From Psychrobacillus sp. FSL K6-4046 (lineage in GTDB: Bacteria; Bacillota; Bacilli; Bacillales_A; Planococcaceae), in NCBI RefSeq assembly GCF_038624605.1, contig NZ_CP152020.1:1605312-1669311 (forward strand): a stretch of 64,000 nt of DNA. Reading direction: 5' to 3'. The notes under the pieces were generated by a model. It saw only the letters and a program-made list of their open reading frames with translations. It was not told where the DNA came from and did not search any database. How positions within the stretch are numbered: the stretch's first letter is position 1; each line of letters begins with the position of its first letter. Both the position numbers and the translations under genes were made by a program. Below are positions 26,793 to 35,888 of this stretch, piece by piece.

Positions 26793-27776
26793 ATGATGAA
26801 TTTAGAAAACATGGTACACGTATTAGCTTCAAATACCGTCGCTCAAAACCTCGTTGAATTGTGGGAAAATGATGAGGGTTCATTAGAACTATGGCGCGCA
26901 AGTTCAAACTTTGTATATGCTTTTAAACAAAATCAAAATCAATATTTTTTACGATTTAGTTTTGAACAGGATCAAACTATGGACCAAATAAAAGCTGAGT
27001 TAGAGTATATGCAATATGTATACTTAAATGGTTTTCCATCTGTCGTACCAATTCGTTCAAAGAATGGAGAATTAATTGAAACACTAATGGCTCCTGAAGG
27101 AACGTATATGGCTGTTGTGTTTAGTAAAGCAAATGGGATTAACATGGATTCGGATGATATTACTGAAATACAGATGGAGAAGTGGGGAAAATCCCTTGGC
27201 TCACTACACACTCTGTCGAAAAAATTCGAGCCTGGATTTGTAAGAAGAAAAAGTTGGTTGGACACAGTGGAGCTCATGGAAGGTGTGTTTCAAAGGCACC
27301 CTTCGGATCGTATTGCCCTAGAGGAGCTAAATAAAGTTACGTCATGGCTTCAATCGCTACCGAAGGATAATGATACGTATGGACTCATACACTATGATTT
27401 CCAGCTGGATAATATCTTTTTTGAAGAGAATAAAAATTGTTTCCATGTAATCGACTTTGATGATGCAATGTACCATTGGTATGCGATTGATATTGTAATA
27501 GCCCTTGATGATTTTATTGGAGAAGAAAATCCTTCTTCAAAAGTATTAATGCAGTCTTTTTTGAATGGTTATCGCTCTAAAATGAATCTAGAAAATGATA
27601 TAGTGGCTCAATTTCCACGGTTTCAAAGATATGCGAATTTATATAAATTCTACAAGTTATCGATTTCGCTAGATCATGAAGTCATCATGGATGCTCCGTC
27701 TTGGTATGATGGGTTAAGGGGAAAGTTAATGCGCGTGAAAGATGACTTAAGAATGACCTTTCAAAAACCATGGTAA
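26793..27776 (+). CDS. APH-fold phosphotransferase of unknown substrate
   Basis: Aminoglycoside phosphotransferase/homoserine kinase II superfamily. The catalytic loop HYDFQLDN (pattern HxDxxxxN) is near residue 200 and the metal-binding IDFDDA (equivalent of DFG) near 221. The N-lobe resembles other small-molecule kinases (YFLRFS near 50). 327 residues, similar in size to macrolide and aminoglycoside kinases and to Bacillus YerI-like proteins. Substrate not predictable from sequence. GGGAGG at 26776-26781 is about eleven bases from the first ATG; ATG 26796 is an alternative. A leader peptide lies upstream and a 15-codon frame downstream. Confidence 0.8.
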   Translation: MMNLENMVHVLASNTVAQNLVELWENDEGSLELWRASSNFVYAFKQNQNQYFLRFSFEQDQTMDQIKAELEYMQYVYLNGFPSVVPIRSKNGELIETLMAPEGTYMAVVFSKANGINMDSDDITEIQMEKWGKSLGSLHTLSKKFEPGFVRRKSWLDTVELMEGVFQRHPSDRIALEELNKVTSWLQSLPKDNDTYGLIHYDFQLDNIFFEENKNCFHVIDFDDAMYHWYAIDIVIALDDFIGEENPSSKVLMQSFLNGYRSKMNLENDIVAQFPRFQRYANLYKFYKLSISLDHEVIMDAPSWYDGLRGKLMRVKDDLRMTFQKPW

Positions 27777-27840
27777 ATATAGTGTTGTAGGACAAATAAA
27801 GGTATGATTTAGTAGGAATCGAAAAAGGAGACTGGATATT

Positions 27841-27888
27841 ATGCCTGTGGTTTCGGTTGATGGAGAGAAAACACGAAAACGTAACTAA
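27841..27888 (+). CDS. Putative 15-residue basic peptide
   Basis: ATG 27841 opens MPVVSVDGEKTRKRN, ending at TAA 27886-27888. An AAGGAG ribosome binding site (27825-27830) lies ten bases before it. No promoter is evident between the kinase stop and this frame, and a strong terminator follows at 27941, so it would share the kinase transcript. Net charge is positive. No family recognised; it may be non-coding. Confidence 0.35.
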   Translation: MPVVSVDGEKTRKRN

Positions 27889-27940
27889 CAACTGTATTAG
27901 CATATGAATTGCAACCGAATTAACAGTATAAAAAACAAGG

Positions 27941-27978
27941 AAAATGCCCAGGCTTTTATGCCTGGGCATTTTTTTTCG
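27941..27978 (+). terminator. Strong terminator after the kinase unit
   Basis: Perfect 13-bp stem AAAATGCCCAGGC (27941-27953) with GCCTGGGCATTTT (27960-27972), six-base loop, long T-run. Confidence 0.93.
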
Positions 27979-28111
27979 AATCACGTTCTCTTGGCTTGCA
28001 CCAGGTATTAAGACTATACTCTTGGACCACTGTAATCTCGTCTTCAAATCAATTGACATGAACATAAACAATTAAATTTATCTCATAATCAAAATATTTT
28101 TCTTAATAAAA

Positions 28112-28137
28112 TGAAACTTTTAAGATTTTCATCCGTA
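28112..28137 (+). promoter_or_regulatory. Sigma-W promoter of nfeD-floA
   Basis: TGAAAC (28112-28117), 16-base spacer, CGTA (28134-28137). This is the sigma-W consensus, and the orthologous yqeZ-floA (yqfA) operon of B. subtilis is in the sigma-W envelope-stress regulon. Confidence 0.88.
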
Positions 28138-28174
28138 AACAATAATATACATATAGATGAAGGGAGGTTTAAGT

Positions 28175-29503
28175 GTGAAATTATCGCGGCTGTTAATTTC
28201 TTTTTGTTTGCTGCTTGCCGCTTTTGCTATGTTGACTCCAGCTTTTTCTGCAGACTCCAAGCTAGTCTATAAAGTTCCCGTTTATAAGGAAGTAGAGAAT
28301 GGTCTGTATGCTTTTTTAAAGCGATCTATTAAGGAAGCGGAGGAAGCAGGAGCAGATGCCATCATCTTCGATATAAACACGCCAGGAGGGTTTGTAAATT
28401 CTGCAGAAAGTATCGTGAACTTGTTAGATTCTACCGATATTCGCAAAATAGCCTATATTAATTCAGAGGCATTATCGGCAGGGGCTTACTTAGCACTGCA
28501 CACAGATGAAATTTATATGTCACCAAATGGTTCTATGGGAGCTGCAGCTGTCATTGACAATGCAGGAAATGCTGCAGACATGAAAGCAACGAGTGCTTGG
28601 AAGGCTAAAATGATAAACGCAGCGGAAAGAACAGGGAAAAATCCTATTTATGCACAGGCAATGGCTGATGAATCCGTAGATCTTCCTCAGTACCGAGCAG
28701 GAAAGGGAGAATTGTTAACGCTTTCAGCAAATGAGGCCATAGAAGTAGGTTATTCCGAGGGAACTGTTGCGACATTCGCTGAGTTACTAACTGCAAGCAA
28801 TCTTGAAGGTGCAAAAGTAGTGGAAACAGAGCAAGCTTTTGTAGAAACTCTCGCGCGTATTGTTACAAATCCAGTAGTAGTTCCTATTTTATTATCTCTA
28901 GCAAGTCTTGGCTTGGTCCTAGAGTTATATTCACCAGGTTTTGGTCTTCCTGGGACGGTAGGATTACTTTCATTAGGTCTTTTCTTTTACGGGCATCTTG
29001 TAGCAGGATTGGCAGGGTATGAATCCATTATTTTATTGGTTTTAGGTATTATATTAATTATCGCTGAATTTTTTGTACCAGGAGGAATTATTGGTATAAT
29101 AGGTTTAGCAGCTGTTTTATTTAGTATAATATTAGCAGGTGGTAATCTTTTTTACATGAGTGTTGCTGTTTTAATTGCAATAACAGTAGCTATATTAGGA
29201 ATGGTGATTATTGTGAAATTCTTTGGTAAAAGAGTGAGATTGTTAAATAAAATGATTTTGACGGATGCTACTACTACTGAACAAGGGTACGTTTCTAATC
29301 AAAATCGTTTAGATTTAGTTGGAAAAATAGCAGAGACAATGACACAGCTTAGACCTTCAGGGACTATACGTATTGAGAATGAACGTATCGATGCGGTATC
29401 TGATGGTAGTTTTATCGGCAAAGATAAGAAAGTAGTAATTATCAAGGTGGAAGGCTCTCGAATTGTTGTTCGAGAAGCAAGAGAAGGGGAGGCAACACAA
29501 TGA
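28175..29503 (+). CDS. NfeD-like membrane-bound serine protease
   Basis: Long-form NfeD protein (B. subtilis yqeZ): signal peptide (to about residue 25), ClpP-like serine protease domain with Ser in [11 protein letters not shown] near 94 and DINTPGG near 64. A block of membrane helices (about 230-350) and a C-terminal OB-fold NfeD domain follow. Works with flotillin partners in membrane microdomains. 442 residues. An ATG at 28157 is in frame, but GGGAGG lies inside that extension; GTG 28175 has correct spacing. It overlaps floA by four bases. Confidence 0.88.
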   Translation: MKLSRLLISFCLLLAAFAMLTPAFSADSKLVYKVPVYKEVENGLYAFLKRSIKEAEEAGADAIIFDINTPGGFVNSAESIVNLLDSTDIRKIAYINSEALSAGAYLALHTDEIYMSPNGSMGAAAVIDNAGNAADMKATSAWKAKMINAAERTGKNPIYAQAMADESVDLPQYRAGKGELLTLSANEAIEVGYSEGTVATFAELLTASNLEGAKVVETEQAFVETLARIVTNPVVVPILLSLASLGLVLELYSPGFGLPGTVGLLSLGLFFYGHLVAGLAGYESIILLVLGIILIIAEFFVPGGIIGIIGLAAVLFSIILAGGNLFYMSVAVLIAITVAILGMVIIVKFFGKRVRLLNKMILTDATTTEQGYVSNQNRLDLVGKIAETMTQLRPSGTIRIENERIDAVSDGSFIGKDKKVVIIKVEGSRIVVREAREGEATQ

Positions 29504-30501
29504 TTTCTTCAGGCATGATTGGTACTATAGTTATTATTGTCATTGCATTCATTTTGTTATCGGTATTTTTAACATTTTTCCCGATAGCACTTTGGATTTC
29601 AGCATTGGCTGCAGGAGTTAAAATTAGTATTTTCACATTAGTAGGGATGAGGTTACGTCGAGTAATTCCGTCACGTATCGTAAACCCGCTTATTAAAGCA
29701 CATAAGGCTGGATTAAATGTAACGATCAATCAATTAGAAAGCCATTACTTAGCAGGTGGTAATGTTGACCGAGTTGTTAATGCATTAATCGCTGCACATC
29801 GTGCAAACATCGAGTTGACGTTTGAGCGTGCAGCAGCTATTGACTTAGCAGGTCGTGACGTATTAGAAGCAGTACAAATGTCTGTTAACCCTAAAGTTAT
29901 TGAAACACCGTTTATCGCCGGTGTAGCTATGAATGGTATTGAAGTAAAAGCAAAAGCACGTATTACCGTTCGTGCCAATATCGATCGTTTAGTCGGTGGT
30001 GCTGGTGAAGAAACAATTGTAGCACGTGTTGGGGAAGGGATTGTATCTACAATAGGTTCTAGTACTAGCCATGAACGTGTATTAGAAAATCCTGACCTAA
30101 TTTCGCAAACTGTGTTATCTAAAGGATTAGACTCTGGTACTGCATTTGAAATTCTGTCGATTGATATTGCGGACGTTGATGTCGGTAAAAATATTGGTGC
30201 AGAACTACAAACGGAACAAGCTGAAGCAGATAAGAAAATTGCCCAAGCTAAAGCGGAAGAACGTCGTGCAATGGCTGTAGCATCTGAGCAAGAGATGAAA
30301 GCAAAAGTTGTCGAAATGCGCTCTAAAGTTGTTGAAGCAGAGGCAGAGGTTCCTCGCGCAATGGCTGAAGCACTTCGTGAAGGTAACATGGGTGTCATGG
30401 ATTACATGAATTATAACAACATTAAAGCGGACACTGGTATGAGAGACTCAATTAGCAAGGTAGGAAATGACAAGCCTTCAACGGATGAGTTGAAAGACTA
30501 G
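29500..30501 (+). CDS. floA: Flotillin-like protein FloA
   Basis: Scaffold of functional membrane microdomains. An N-terminal membrane hairpin/helix (about residues 5-45) is followed by an SPFH/PHB-type domain. Alanine- and glutamate-rich coiled-coil repeats follow (about 235-300, [20 protein letters not shown]). 333 residues. It starts within the nfeD stop (ATGA) and belongs to the sigma-W operon. Confidence 0.95.
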   Translation: MISSGMIGTIVIIVIAFILLSVFLTFFPIALWISALAAGVKISIFTLVGMRLRRVIPSRIVNPLIKAHKAGLNVTINQLESHYLAGGNVDRVVNALIAAHRANIELTFERAAAIDLAGRDVLEAVQMSVNPKVIETPFIAGVAMNGIEVKAKARITVRANIDRLVGGAGEETIVARVGEGIVSTIGSSTSHERVLENPDLISQTVLSKGLDSGTAFEILSIDIADVDVGKNIGAELQTEQAEADKKIAQAKAEERRAMAVASEQEMKAKVVEMRSKVVEAEAEVPRAMAEALREGNMGVMDYMNYNNIKADTGMRDSISKVGNDKPSTDELKD

Positions 30502-30528
30502 TATTAGCTCAGGAAGGAGGACTTCTCC

Positions 30529-30996
30529 TTGGAAGGTTTAATAATACCATTAATAATTATTATCCTTAGTTCATTGTTTGGCAGAAAGAAGCCGGAAGAA
30601 AAGCCGGCTCCCAAACCTGCACCTCGTAACACCCAAAATGCTCCACAGCAAAAACCTGTTAACCCAAATCCCTTTAAAAGCTTAGGGGATTTAGCAAAAG
30701 AGTTTCAGCAGGAGCAACAACAAGCTAGACCCGAAAGAAAACAAACACCTAGAAAGCAAGCTCCAAAACAAGTAGTACAGGCAGCAGCTCCTCCTATTGT
30801 TGAAAAAGTCGGAAGAGAAGTAGGGAGAGATCAAGGTGTACCGAGGTCAACAGGCCGTCTTTCTGTCCATCAAGTGGGACCTACAAATATAACAAAAAAA
30901 TCGGTCGTTCAAGAAATAATGCCCGATACAAAAGAAGAGCTAATGCGCGCCATTGTCTTATCAGAGATATTAGCTCCGCCAAAATCTAAAAGATAA
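30529..30996 (+). CDS. Small membrane-anchored disordered protein, YqfB position
   Basis: 155 residues. A single N-terminal membrane helix (about residues 3-15, LIIPLIIIILSSLF) precedes a Pro/Gln/Lys/Arg-rich, probably disordered region (20-100) and a short conserved-looking C-terminus (KEELMRAIVLSEILAPP). It occupies the place of yqfB after floA; function unknown. The TTG start has AAGGAGGAC upstream. Third gene of the sigma-W operon, closed by a strong terminator. Confidence 0.75.
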   Translation: MEGLIIPLIIIILSSLFGRKKPEEKPAPKPAPRNTQNAPQQKPVNPNPFKSLGDLAKEFQQEQQQARPERKQTPRKQAPKQVVQAAAPPIVEKVGREVGRDQGVPRSTGRLSVHQVGPTNITKKSVVQEIMPDTKEELMRAIVLSEILAPPKSKR

Positions 30997-31002
30997 CTCA
31001 TG

Positions 31003-31046
31003 AACACCCCTTTACATGCATAAATTCATGTAAAGGGGTGTTTTTT
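31003..31046 (+). terminator. Terminator of the floA operon
   Basis: Perfect 16-bp stem (31003-31018 with 31027-31042; core ACCCCTTTACATG), eight-base loop, T-run 31041-31046. Its 3' arm overlaps the start of yqfC. Confidence 0.92.
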
Positions 31047-31286
31047 ATCAAACAATTATTTCCACTCCATGCGAGTATTATGATTGATAACTTTGATGAC
31101 ATTATATTAGATTATGAAATTTCTCTTCTTCGGTTAACAGATACGGAGTTAGTCTGTTCCTACAACCATTATCTTCTAGAAATAAAAGCAGACCGTTTGT
31201 CTATAAAGTCCATGTCGATGGAGCGCCTTCATCTTCAGGTAGACAAACTCCTTCACTTTAAATTAATTAGGAAGGAAAGCAGCTGA
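31038..31286 (+). CDS. yqfC: Sporulation protein YqfC-like
   Basis: About 80 residues with features of the YqfC family (KQL near the start, then strands around IILDYEISLLRLTDTELV and LLEIKADRLSIKSM), placed directly before yqfD. The pair is known to be sporulation-associated in Bacillus and Clostridium. The start is uncertain. GTG 31038 lies in the terminator stem with no spacing to its GGGG. ATC 31047 would be six bases after AAAGGGGTG, and ATG 31080 has no ribosome binding site. The stop overlaps the yqfD start by one base. Confidence 0.65.
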   Translation: MFFIKQLFPLHASIMIDNFDDIILDYEISLLRLTDTELVCSYNHYLLEIKADRLSIKSMSMERLHLQVDKLLHFKLIRKESS

Positions 31287-32395
31287 TGCCACAACAATTA
31301 ATTAGGATCCAATTGCCAAGCTCTACTGATCAGTTTCTATTATTTCAAAAGCTGTTATCACAACAAATTGAAGTATATCGGGTGTATAGCACAGAAGAAA
31401 GCTTGTTCTTTTCTATCAAACGTAAGGATCTTAAAGAGTTTAGAAAGATAAGGAAAACATTGAAGATTCCTGTGCATCTAAAAGATGAGACAAAAAATCG
31501 TACGATTTCTTTATATTCATATTCCATAATCGGGGTAATCTTTTTTTTCATAATACCAGTGGTTTTGGCACAATTTATATGGAAGATCAATATTGACTCT
31601 TATACGCCAGAAAGCAATATTCTAATTACAGAACAACTGAAAGAAATGAAAATTAAAGAACGTATACGTATTTCTTCTTTACCGTCAGAACAAGAAATTC
31701 GGCAAAAGTTACTTTTAAAGCATAAGGAGTTCTCTTGGATACACTTCACGCAATCAGGTTCCACTTTAACAGTGACTCCGATGCTTGCTCCAATCACGAA
31801 GGAGAGAGAAGTGAAAAATGCTCCTGCATCTCATCTTATTGCTAAAAGAAGCGGCGTTGTTACAGACTTTGAGTTAGTAAAAGGAGTTAGAGCAGTCGAG
31901 AAGAATGCTGCTGTAAAAAAAGGTGACATACTTGTAAACGGCTTTGTTACTCAGGGAGAGAAACGAATTATAACTAGCGCAGAGGGCAAGGTCTATGCAA
32001 GTTATTGGATAGAGCTTAACTTCGAACTTCCCAAAAAAGTGACCATTGTAAAGCCGACTACTAGAGAAGTGCTGATTGAGAAAAAATCCAATAACAGCAA
32101 TGAATATTGGAAGGAAATAGCTATGCCTAGATTCTTACAGCCATATTTTAAAGCGGGCTATGTACAGGGCAGTGAAAAAGTTACCTATGACTTAGATGAA
32201 GAATCGGTAGAGCATTTAGTTCGACCTTTATTATTTCAAAAAATTATGAATGATTTACCGAGGGGCACTCAAATCTTAGAAGATAAAGTTTTACAGATGT
32301 CTATAGAAAATGATAAAGTTAAAGGAAAGATATTATTACTAATAAATGAAAATATTGCAACACCACAAGTTATACCCCAAGGAGACGACACATGA
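31286..32395 (+). CDS. yqfD: Sporulation protein YqfD
   Basis: Membrane protein with a cytoplasmic N-terminal region, one strong membrane helix (about residues 75-95) and an extracytoplasmic region with a lipoyl/barrel-like hairpin (VKKGDILVNGFVT near 211). The family is needed for normal sporulation, expressed in the mother cell in B. subtilis. 369 residues. Start overlaps the yqfC stop; the stop overlaps the phoH start (ATGA). AAGGAAAG lies upstream. Confidence 0.87.
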   Translation: MPQQLIRIQLPSSTDQFLLFQKLLSQQIEVYRVYSTEESLFFSIKRKDLKEFRKIRKTLKIPVHLKDETKNRTISLYSYSIIGVIFFFIIPVVLAQFIWKINIDSYTPESNILITEQLKEMKIKERIRISSLPSEQEIRQKLLLKHKEFSWIHFTQSGSTLTVTPMLAPITKEREVKNAPASHLIAKRSGVVTDFELVKGVRAVEKNAAVKKGDILVNGFVTQGEKRIITSAEGKVYASYWIELNFELPKKVTIVKPTTREVLIEKKSNNSNEYWKEIAMPRFLQPYFKAGYVQGSEKVTYDLDEESVEHLVRPLLFQKIMNDLPRGTQILEDKVLQMSIENDKVKGKILLLINENIATPQVIPQGDDT

Positions 32396-33345
32396 GCCAA
32401 CAAAAACAATTAGATATTAATCTACAGGATCCAACTGAAGCAGTAATGCTGCTTGGTATTTCAGATAAGAATATTAAACTGATTGAAGAAGAGTTGAAGG
32501 TGCAGTTGATCACCAGAGGAGAACTAATACAAATTGCTGGTGAAGAACAAAATGTAGAAGATGCAAGGCAGCTAATCATACAACTTCTACTTGTAATTCG
32601 AAAAGGTATTAATATTAACCTTCGAGACGTAACCACAGCTATAGAAATGAGTGCAAATGGAACAATTGAATATTTTGCAAGTCTTTATGATGAAGAAATA
32701 GCTCGAAATACTAAAGGGAAGGCAATACGGGCAAAAACCATTGGACAAAGAGAGTATGTCCACGGTATTAGACATACTGATTTAACGTTTGGAATTGGAC
32801 CAGCCGGTACGGGAAAAACTTACCTTGCTGTAGTAATGGCTACACAAGCTTTAAAAAATGCACACGTTAAGAGAATCATTTTAACACGTCCAGCAGTTGA
32901 GGCAGGGGAAAGTCTAGGATTCCTACCAGGAGATCTAAAAGAGAAGGTAGACCCTTATTTACGTCCTTTGTATGATGCATTACATGATGTATTAGGAACA
33001 GAGCAAACGGATCGCCTTATGGAACGTGGTACAATAGAAATTGCTCCTCTTGCTTATATGCGCGGCAGAACGTTAGATGATGCTTTTGTTATTCTGGACG
33101 AGGCCCAAAATACTACAAAAGCTCAAATGAAAATGTTCTTAACACGATTAGGCTTTGGTTCAAAAATGGTCATAACTGGAGATAAAACTCAAATAGATTT
33201 ACCAAAAGGTGCAGAGTCAGGTCTCATAGTAGCAGAAAAAATACTACAACAAGTTTCTGGCATACACTTCCAATATTTAGAGCAAGGCGACGTAGTACGT
33301 CACCCATTAGTTGCTAAAATTATATCTGCATATGAAGAGCAGTAG
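32392..33345 (+). CDS. phoH: PhoH-like ATPase
   Basis: Predicted RNA-linked ATPase. An N-terminal KH-like region is followed by the P-loop GPAGTGKT near residue 137, Walker B VILDEAQNTT near 230 and sensor motif TGDKTQIDLP. 317 residues. It overlaps yqfD by four bases; AAGGAGACG lies upstream of the ATG. Often linked with ybeY, as here. Terminated after the gene. Confidence 0.92.
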   Translation: MSQQKQLDINLQDPTEAVMLLGISDKNIKLIEEELKVQLITRGELIQIAGEEQNVEDARQLIIQLLLVIRKGININLRDVTTAIEMSANGTIEYFASLYDEEIARNTKGKAIRAKTIGQREYVHGIRHTDLTFGIGPAGTGKTYLAVVMATQALKNAHVKRIILTRPAVEAGESLGFLPGDLKEKVDPYLRPLYDALHDVLGTEQTDRLMERGTIEIAPLAYMRGRTLDDAFVILDEAQNTTKAQMKMFLTRLGFGSKMVITGDKTQIDLPKGAESGLIVAEKILQQVSGIHFQYLEQGDVVRHPLVAKIISAYEEQ

Positions 33346-33355
33346 TCAATAAGTT

Positions 33356-33390
33356 AAACGTGAAATCATCAACTTGATTTCACGTTTTTA
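33356..33390 (+). terminator. Terminator of phoH
   Basis: Perfect 13-bp stem AAACGTGAAATCA (33356-33368) with TGATTTCACGTTT (33375-33387), followed by TTATTT. Confidence 0.88.
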
Positions 33391-33459
33391 TTTCTTTTTA
33401 AAGGCAGTTAATTTCTTAGAACCTCTCCATACTAGCTGTTTGTGAGGAAGAGAACTTCT

Positions 33460-33660
33460 GTGGGGGATAGCTCAAGCTCCAAACCAAAGCAGGAGCAAAA
33501 GCCACGAAAATTTGGAAGGCGTGCCCCTAGGGAAGTATCCTACCAAAAGGAAAACAACCATATAATTGGAATAGAAGCCCCGAAAACTTTATCTCATCGT
33601 AGAATTTTTAAGGTTTTTTATTTTCCTCGCATAGAACATGAACCAATTACCGCCAGATAA
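33460..33660 (+). CDS. Putative small basic protein
   Basis: 66 residues from GTG 33460, rich in Lys/Arg (KPKQEQKPRKFGRRAPRE near the start). The frame is open from GTG 33442, but AGGAAGAG at 33445-33452 better serves 33460. No domain recognised; B. subtilis has no gene here that I recall. It lies between the phoH terminator and the pgpH promoter. It could be real but poorly conserved, or a chance frame. Confidence 0.4.
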   Translation: MGDSSSSKPKQEQKPRKFGRRAPREVSYQKENNHIIGIEAPKTLSHRRIFKVFYFPRIEHEPITAR

Positions 33661-33700
33661 CGTCATCATTCTAACTATAAACCAGTCATTTCAGATAAAT

Positions 33701-33730
33701 TGGTCAAATTTTGAAAATATAAGGTATAAT
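33701..33730 (+). promoter_or_regulatory. Promoter upstream of pgpH
   Basis: TGGTCA (33701-33706), 18 bases, TATAAT (33725-33730). The position argues against the in-frame ATG at 33638 as the pgpH start. Confidence 0.6.
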
Positions 33731-33760
33731 AAAGAGAATAGTAGACGAGGGGATGATAGG

Positions 33761-35869
33761 ATGAAGTCTTTAATGATCAAGTGGAGAAAATGGCGAGAAA
33801 GTAAATATCTCCCTTTAATTATTATCCTTCTAACTTCCATAAGTATGTTTCTATTGGTTAAGGGAAGCGTGCAAGAAAATACATATGATATATCTTTAAT
33901 GAACTTAGCACCTGAAACCATCCGTTCAGTTAAAACGATGGAAGACCCAATAAAAACTGAAGAAGAAAAAGACCAGGCTGCTTCAGAAGTAAATCCCGTC
34001 TATCAATTTCAGGATGAAACAGCTGAAAATCAGGCGACTATCATTGAGTCTATTTTCGATAGTGTAATAGAGATTAAGCAATCTATCACAAGTGATGAGC
34101 CTGAAGCAGCAACAGATAGTCTTCAAAGACTAAAAAAAGAAATGAACGTTCTAGCAGAAAATGCTAGCTTTGTACCGTTAACTGACGATGCACTGAGTAT
34201 ATTATTAAGTCAAAACATAGCAACTATAAATGATGTTAAAGAAAAGCTTCCGATCCTAGTAGAAGAAACATTAAGTGAACCGATTAGGAATGAAAATTTA
34301 GGTACAGAAAGAGATAAGGTTGTTCAGAAAGTCCGAACTACTTTTAATTATCCAGATAATTTTATGAGCGTTTTAGTATCTATTGCTCGGGGCTCCATTA
34401 TAGCTACAGAAACAAAAAACGATGAACTAACGGAGCTACGCATGGAACAAGCTAGAGCTAGCGTTGAACCAACTAGAATATTACAAGGTCAAATACTCGT
34501 TCAAAAAGGGGAAATTGTCAGTAAAGATGTGTATCGTCAACTAGAGCTATTAGGAATGCTGACTGATAAATCATCTTATAAACAATATATAGGTGTAGCT
34601 CTTTTTGTATTGATGACAATGTGGGTGCTTTTCGGACAAACCATTCGTTTCAAAGACCCTAATGTTATCAACGTGAAAAATCTGATTGTTGTGGCTTTTA
34701 GTGTTATTGTATCCGTCTTGATGATGAAAGTGCTACAATCAGTAGCGTACAATTTTGATGTTGTTATTGCATTTTTGTTTCCTACTGCAATGGTATCCAT
34801 GTTAGTTTATATTCTAGTCAATGAAAGAGCGGCTTTTATATCTAGCTTTGTCGTAGCGGCCTATGCAGGGATTATTTTTCAAGAAGGATATACGAATATC
34901 TTTCAAATGGAAGTTGCTTTATACATACTCTTTGGTGGTATAGCAGGGGTTTTTGCCGTACAGCGTATGTACAATAATTCTCAAATTTTACGTTCAAGCT
35001 TAATTGTTGCGTCTATAAATTTAACGTTTATCTTATTTTATCTGTTAATGACAAAGACAACTTATGAGTTTGTTGATGTAGCTTTCTATATTGGCGCTGC
35101 ATTAATATCTGGTATATTATCCGGGGCTCTTACACTTGGTATTTTGCCTTTCTTTGAGTCGCTTTTTGGAATCTTATCCACAATGAGGCTCATAGAACTT
35201 TCTAACCCAAATCATCCATTACTTAAGAAAATTTTAACTGAAACCCCAGGTACGTATCATCACAGTCTGATGGTGGCAAACTTAGCAGAAGCAGCTTGTG
35301 AGGCAATCGGAGCGAATGGCTTGCTAGCTAGAGTTGGATGTTATTATCATGATATCGGAAAAACCAATCGACCTGGGTTCTTTATAGAAAACCAAGTGAA
35401 CGGCTATAATCCACATGATAACCTTTCTCCAGAAGCTAGCAGGGATATTATTATTTCTCATGCAACAGATGGGGCAAATATTTTAAAGAAACATAAGCTG
35501 CCGAAAGAAATCGTAGATGTGGCGGAACAGCACCACGGCACTAGTTTGTTGAAATTCTTTTATTATAAAGCGAAAGAAAGTAATCCTAATACTACTGAGG
35601 AGTCCTATAGATATCCTGGGCCAAAGCCACAGACGAAAGAAATTGCAATTATTTCAATTGCAGATAGCGTAGAAGCTGCTGTAAGGTCCATGAAGGAACC
35701 AAATGGAGAGAAAATCCACAGTCTGATTAAATCCATTATTAAAGATAAGGTAATTGATGGACAATTAGACGAATGCGACTTATCATTCAAAGAAATAAAG
35801 AAAATTGAAGAAAGCTTCTGCTCTACTATGAATGGCACATTTCATTCGAGAATAGAATACCCTAAATAA
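33761..35869 (+). CDS. pgpH: Cyclic-di-AMP phosphodiesterase PgpH
   Basis: 7TMR-HD membrane protein degrading c-di-AMP (yqfF in B. subtilis). One N-terminal membrane helix (about 18-37), a large extracytoplasmic 7TMR-HDED domain, a block of seven helices (about 270-470) and a cytoplasmic HD domain are visible. The HD domain shows TYHHSLMVANLAE, CYYHDIGKTNRP and HATDGANIL. 702 residues. ATG 33761 follows GAGGGG and lies downstream of the promoter. Confidence 0.94.
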   Translation: MKSLMIKWRKWRESKYLPLIIILLTSISMFLLVKGSVQENTYDISLMNLAPETIRSVKTMEDPIKTEEEKDQAASEVNPVYQFQDETAENQATIIESIFDSVIEIKQSITSDEPEAATDSLQRLKKEMNVLAENASFVPLTDDALSILLSQNIATINDVKEKLPILVEETLSEPIRNENLGTERDKVVQKVRTTFNYPDNFMSVLVSIARGSIIATETKNDELTELRMEQARASVEPTRILQGQILVQKGEIVSKDVYRQLELLGMLTDKSSYKQYIGVALFVLMTMWVLFGQTIRFKDPNVINVKNLIVVAFSVIVSVLMMKVLQSVAYNFDVVIAFLFPTAMVSMLVYILVNERAAFISSFVVAAYAGIIFQEGYTNIFQMEVALYILFGGIAGVFAVQRMYNNSQILRSSLIVASINLTFILFYLLMTKTTYEFVDVAFYIGAALISGILSGALTLGILPFFESLFGILSTMRLIELSNPNHPLLKKILTETPGTYHHSLMVANLAEAACEAIGANGLLARVGCYYHDIGKTNRPGFFIENQVNGYNPHDNLSPEASRDIIISHATDGANILKKHKLPKEIVDVAEQHHGTSLLKFFYYKAKESNPNTTEESYRYPGPKPQTKEIAIISIADSVEAAVRSMKEPNGEKIHSLIKSIIKDKVIDGQLDECDLSFKEIKKIEESFCSTMNGTFHSRIEYPK

Positions 35870-35888
35870 ATAGTAAGGAGTCAATAAT

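Noticed and set aside
29745-30398. 217-codon minus-strand frame opposite floA
   Set aside because: Antisense of the alanine-rich coiled-coil coding region; codon pattern, not a gene.
33638-33760. 41-residue N-terminal extension of pgpH
   Set aside because: It crosses the promoter at 33701-33730; ATG 33761 follows GAGGGG.
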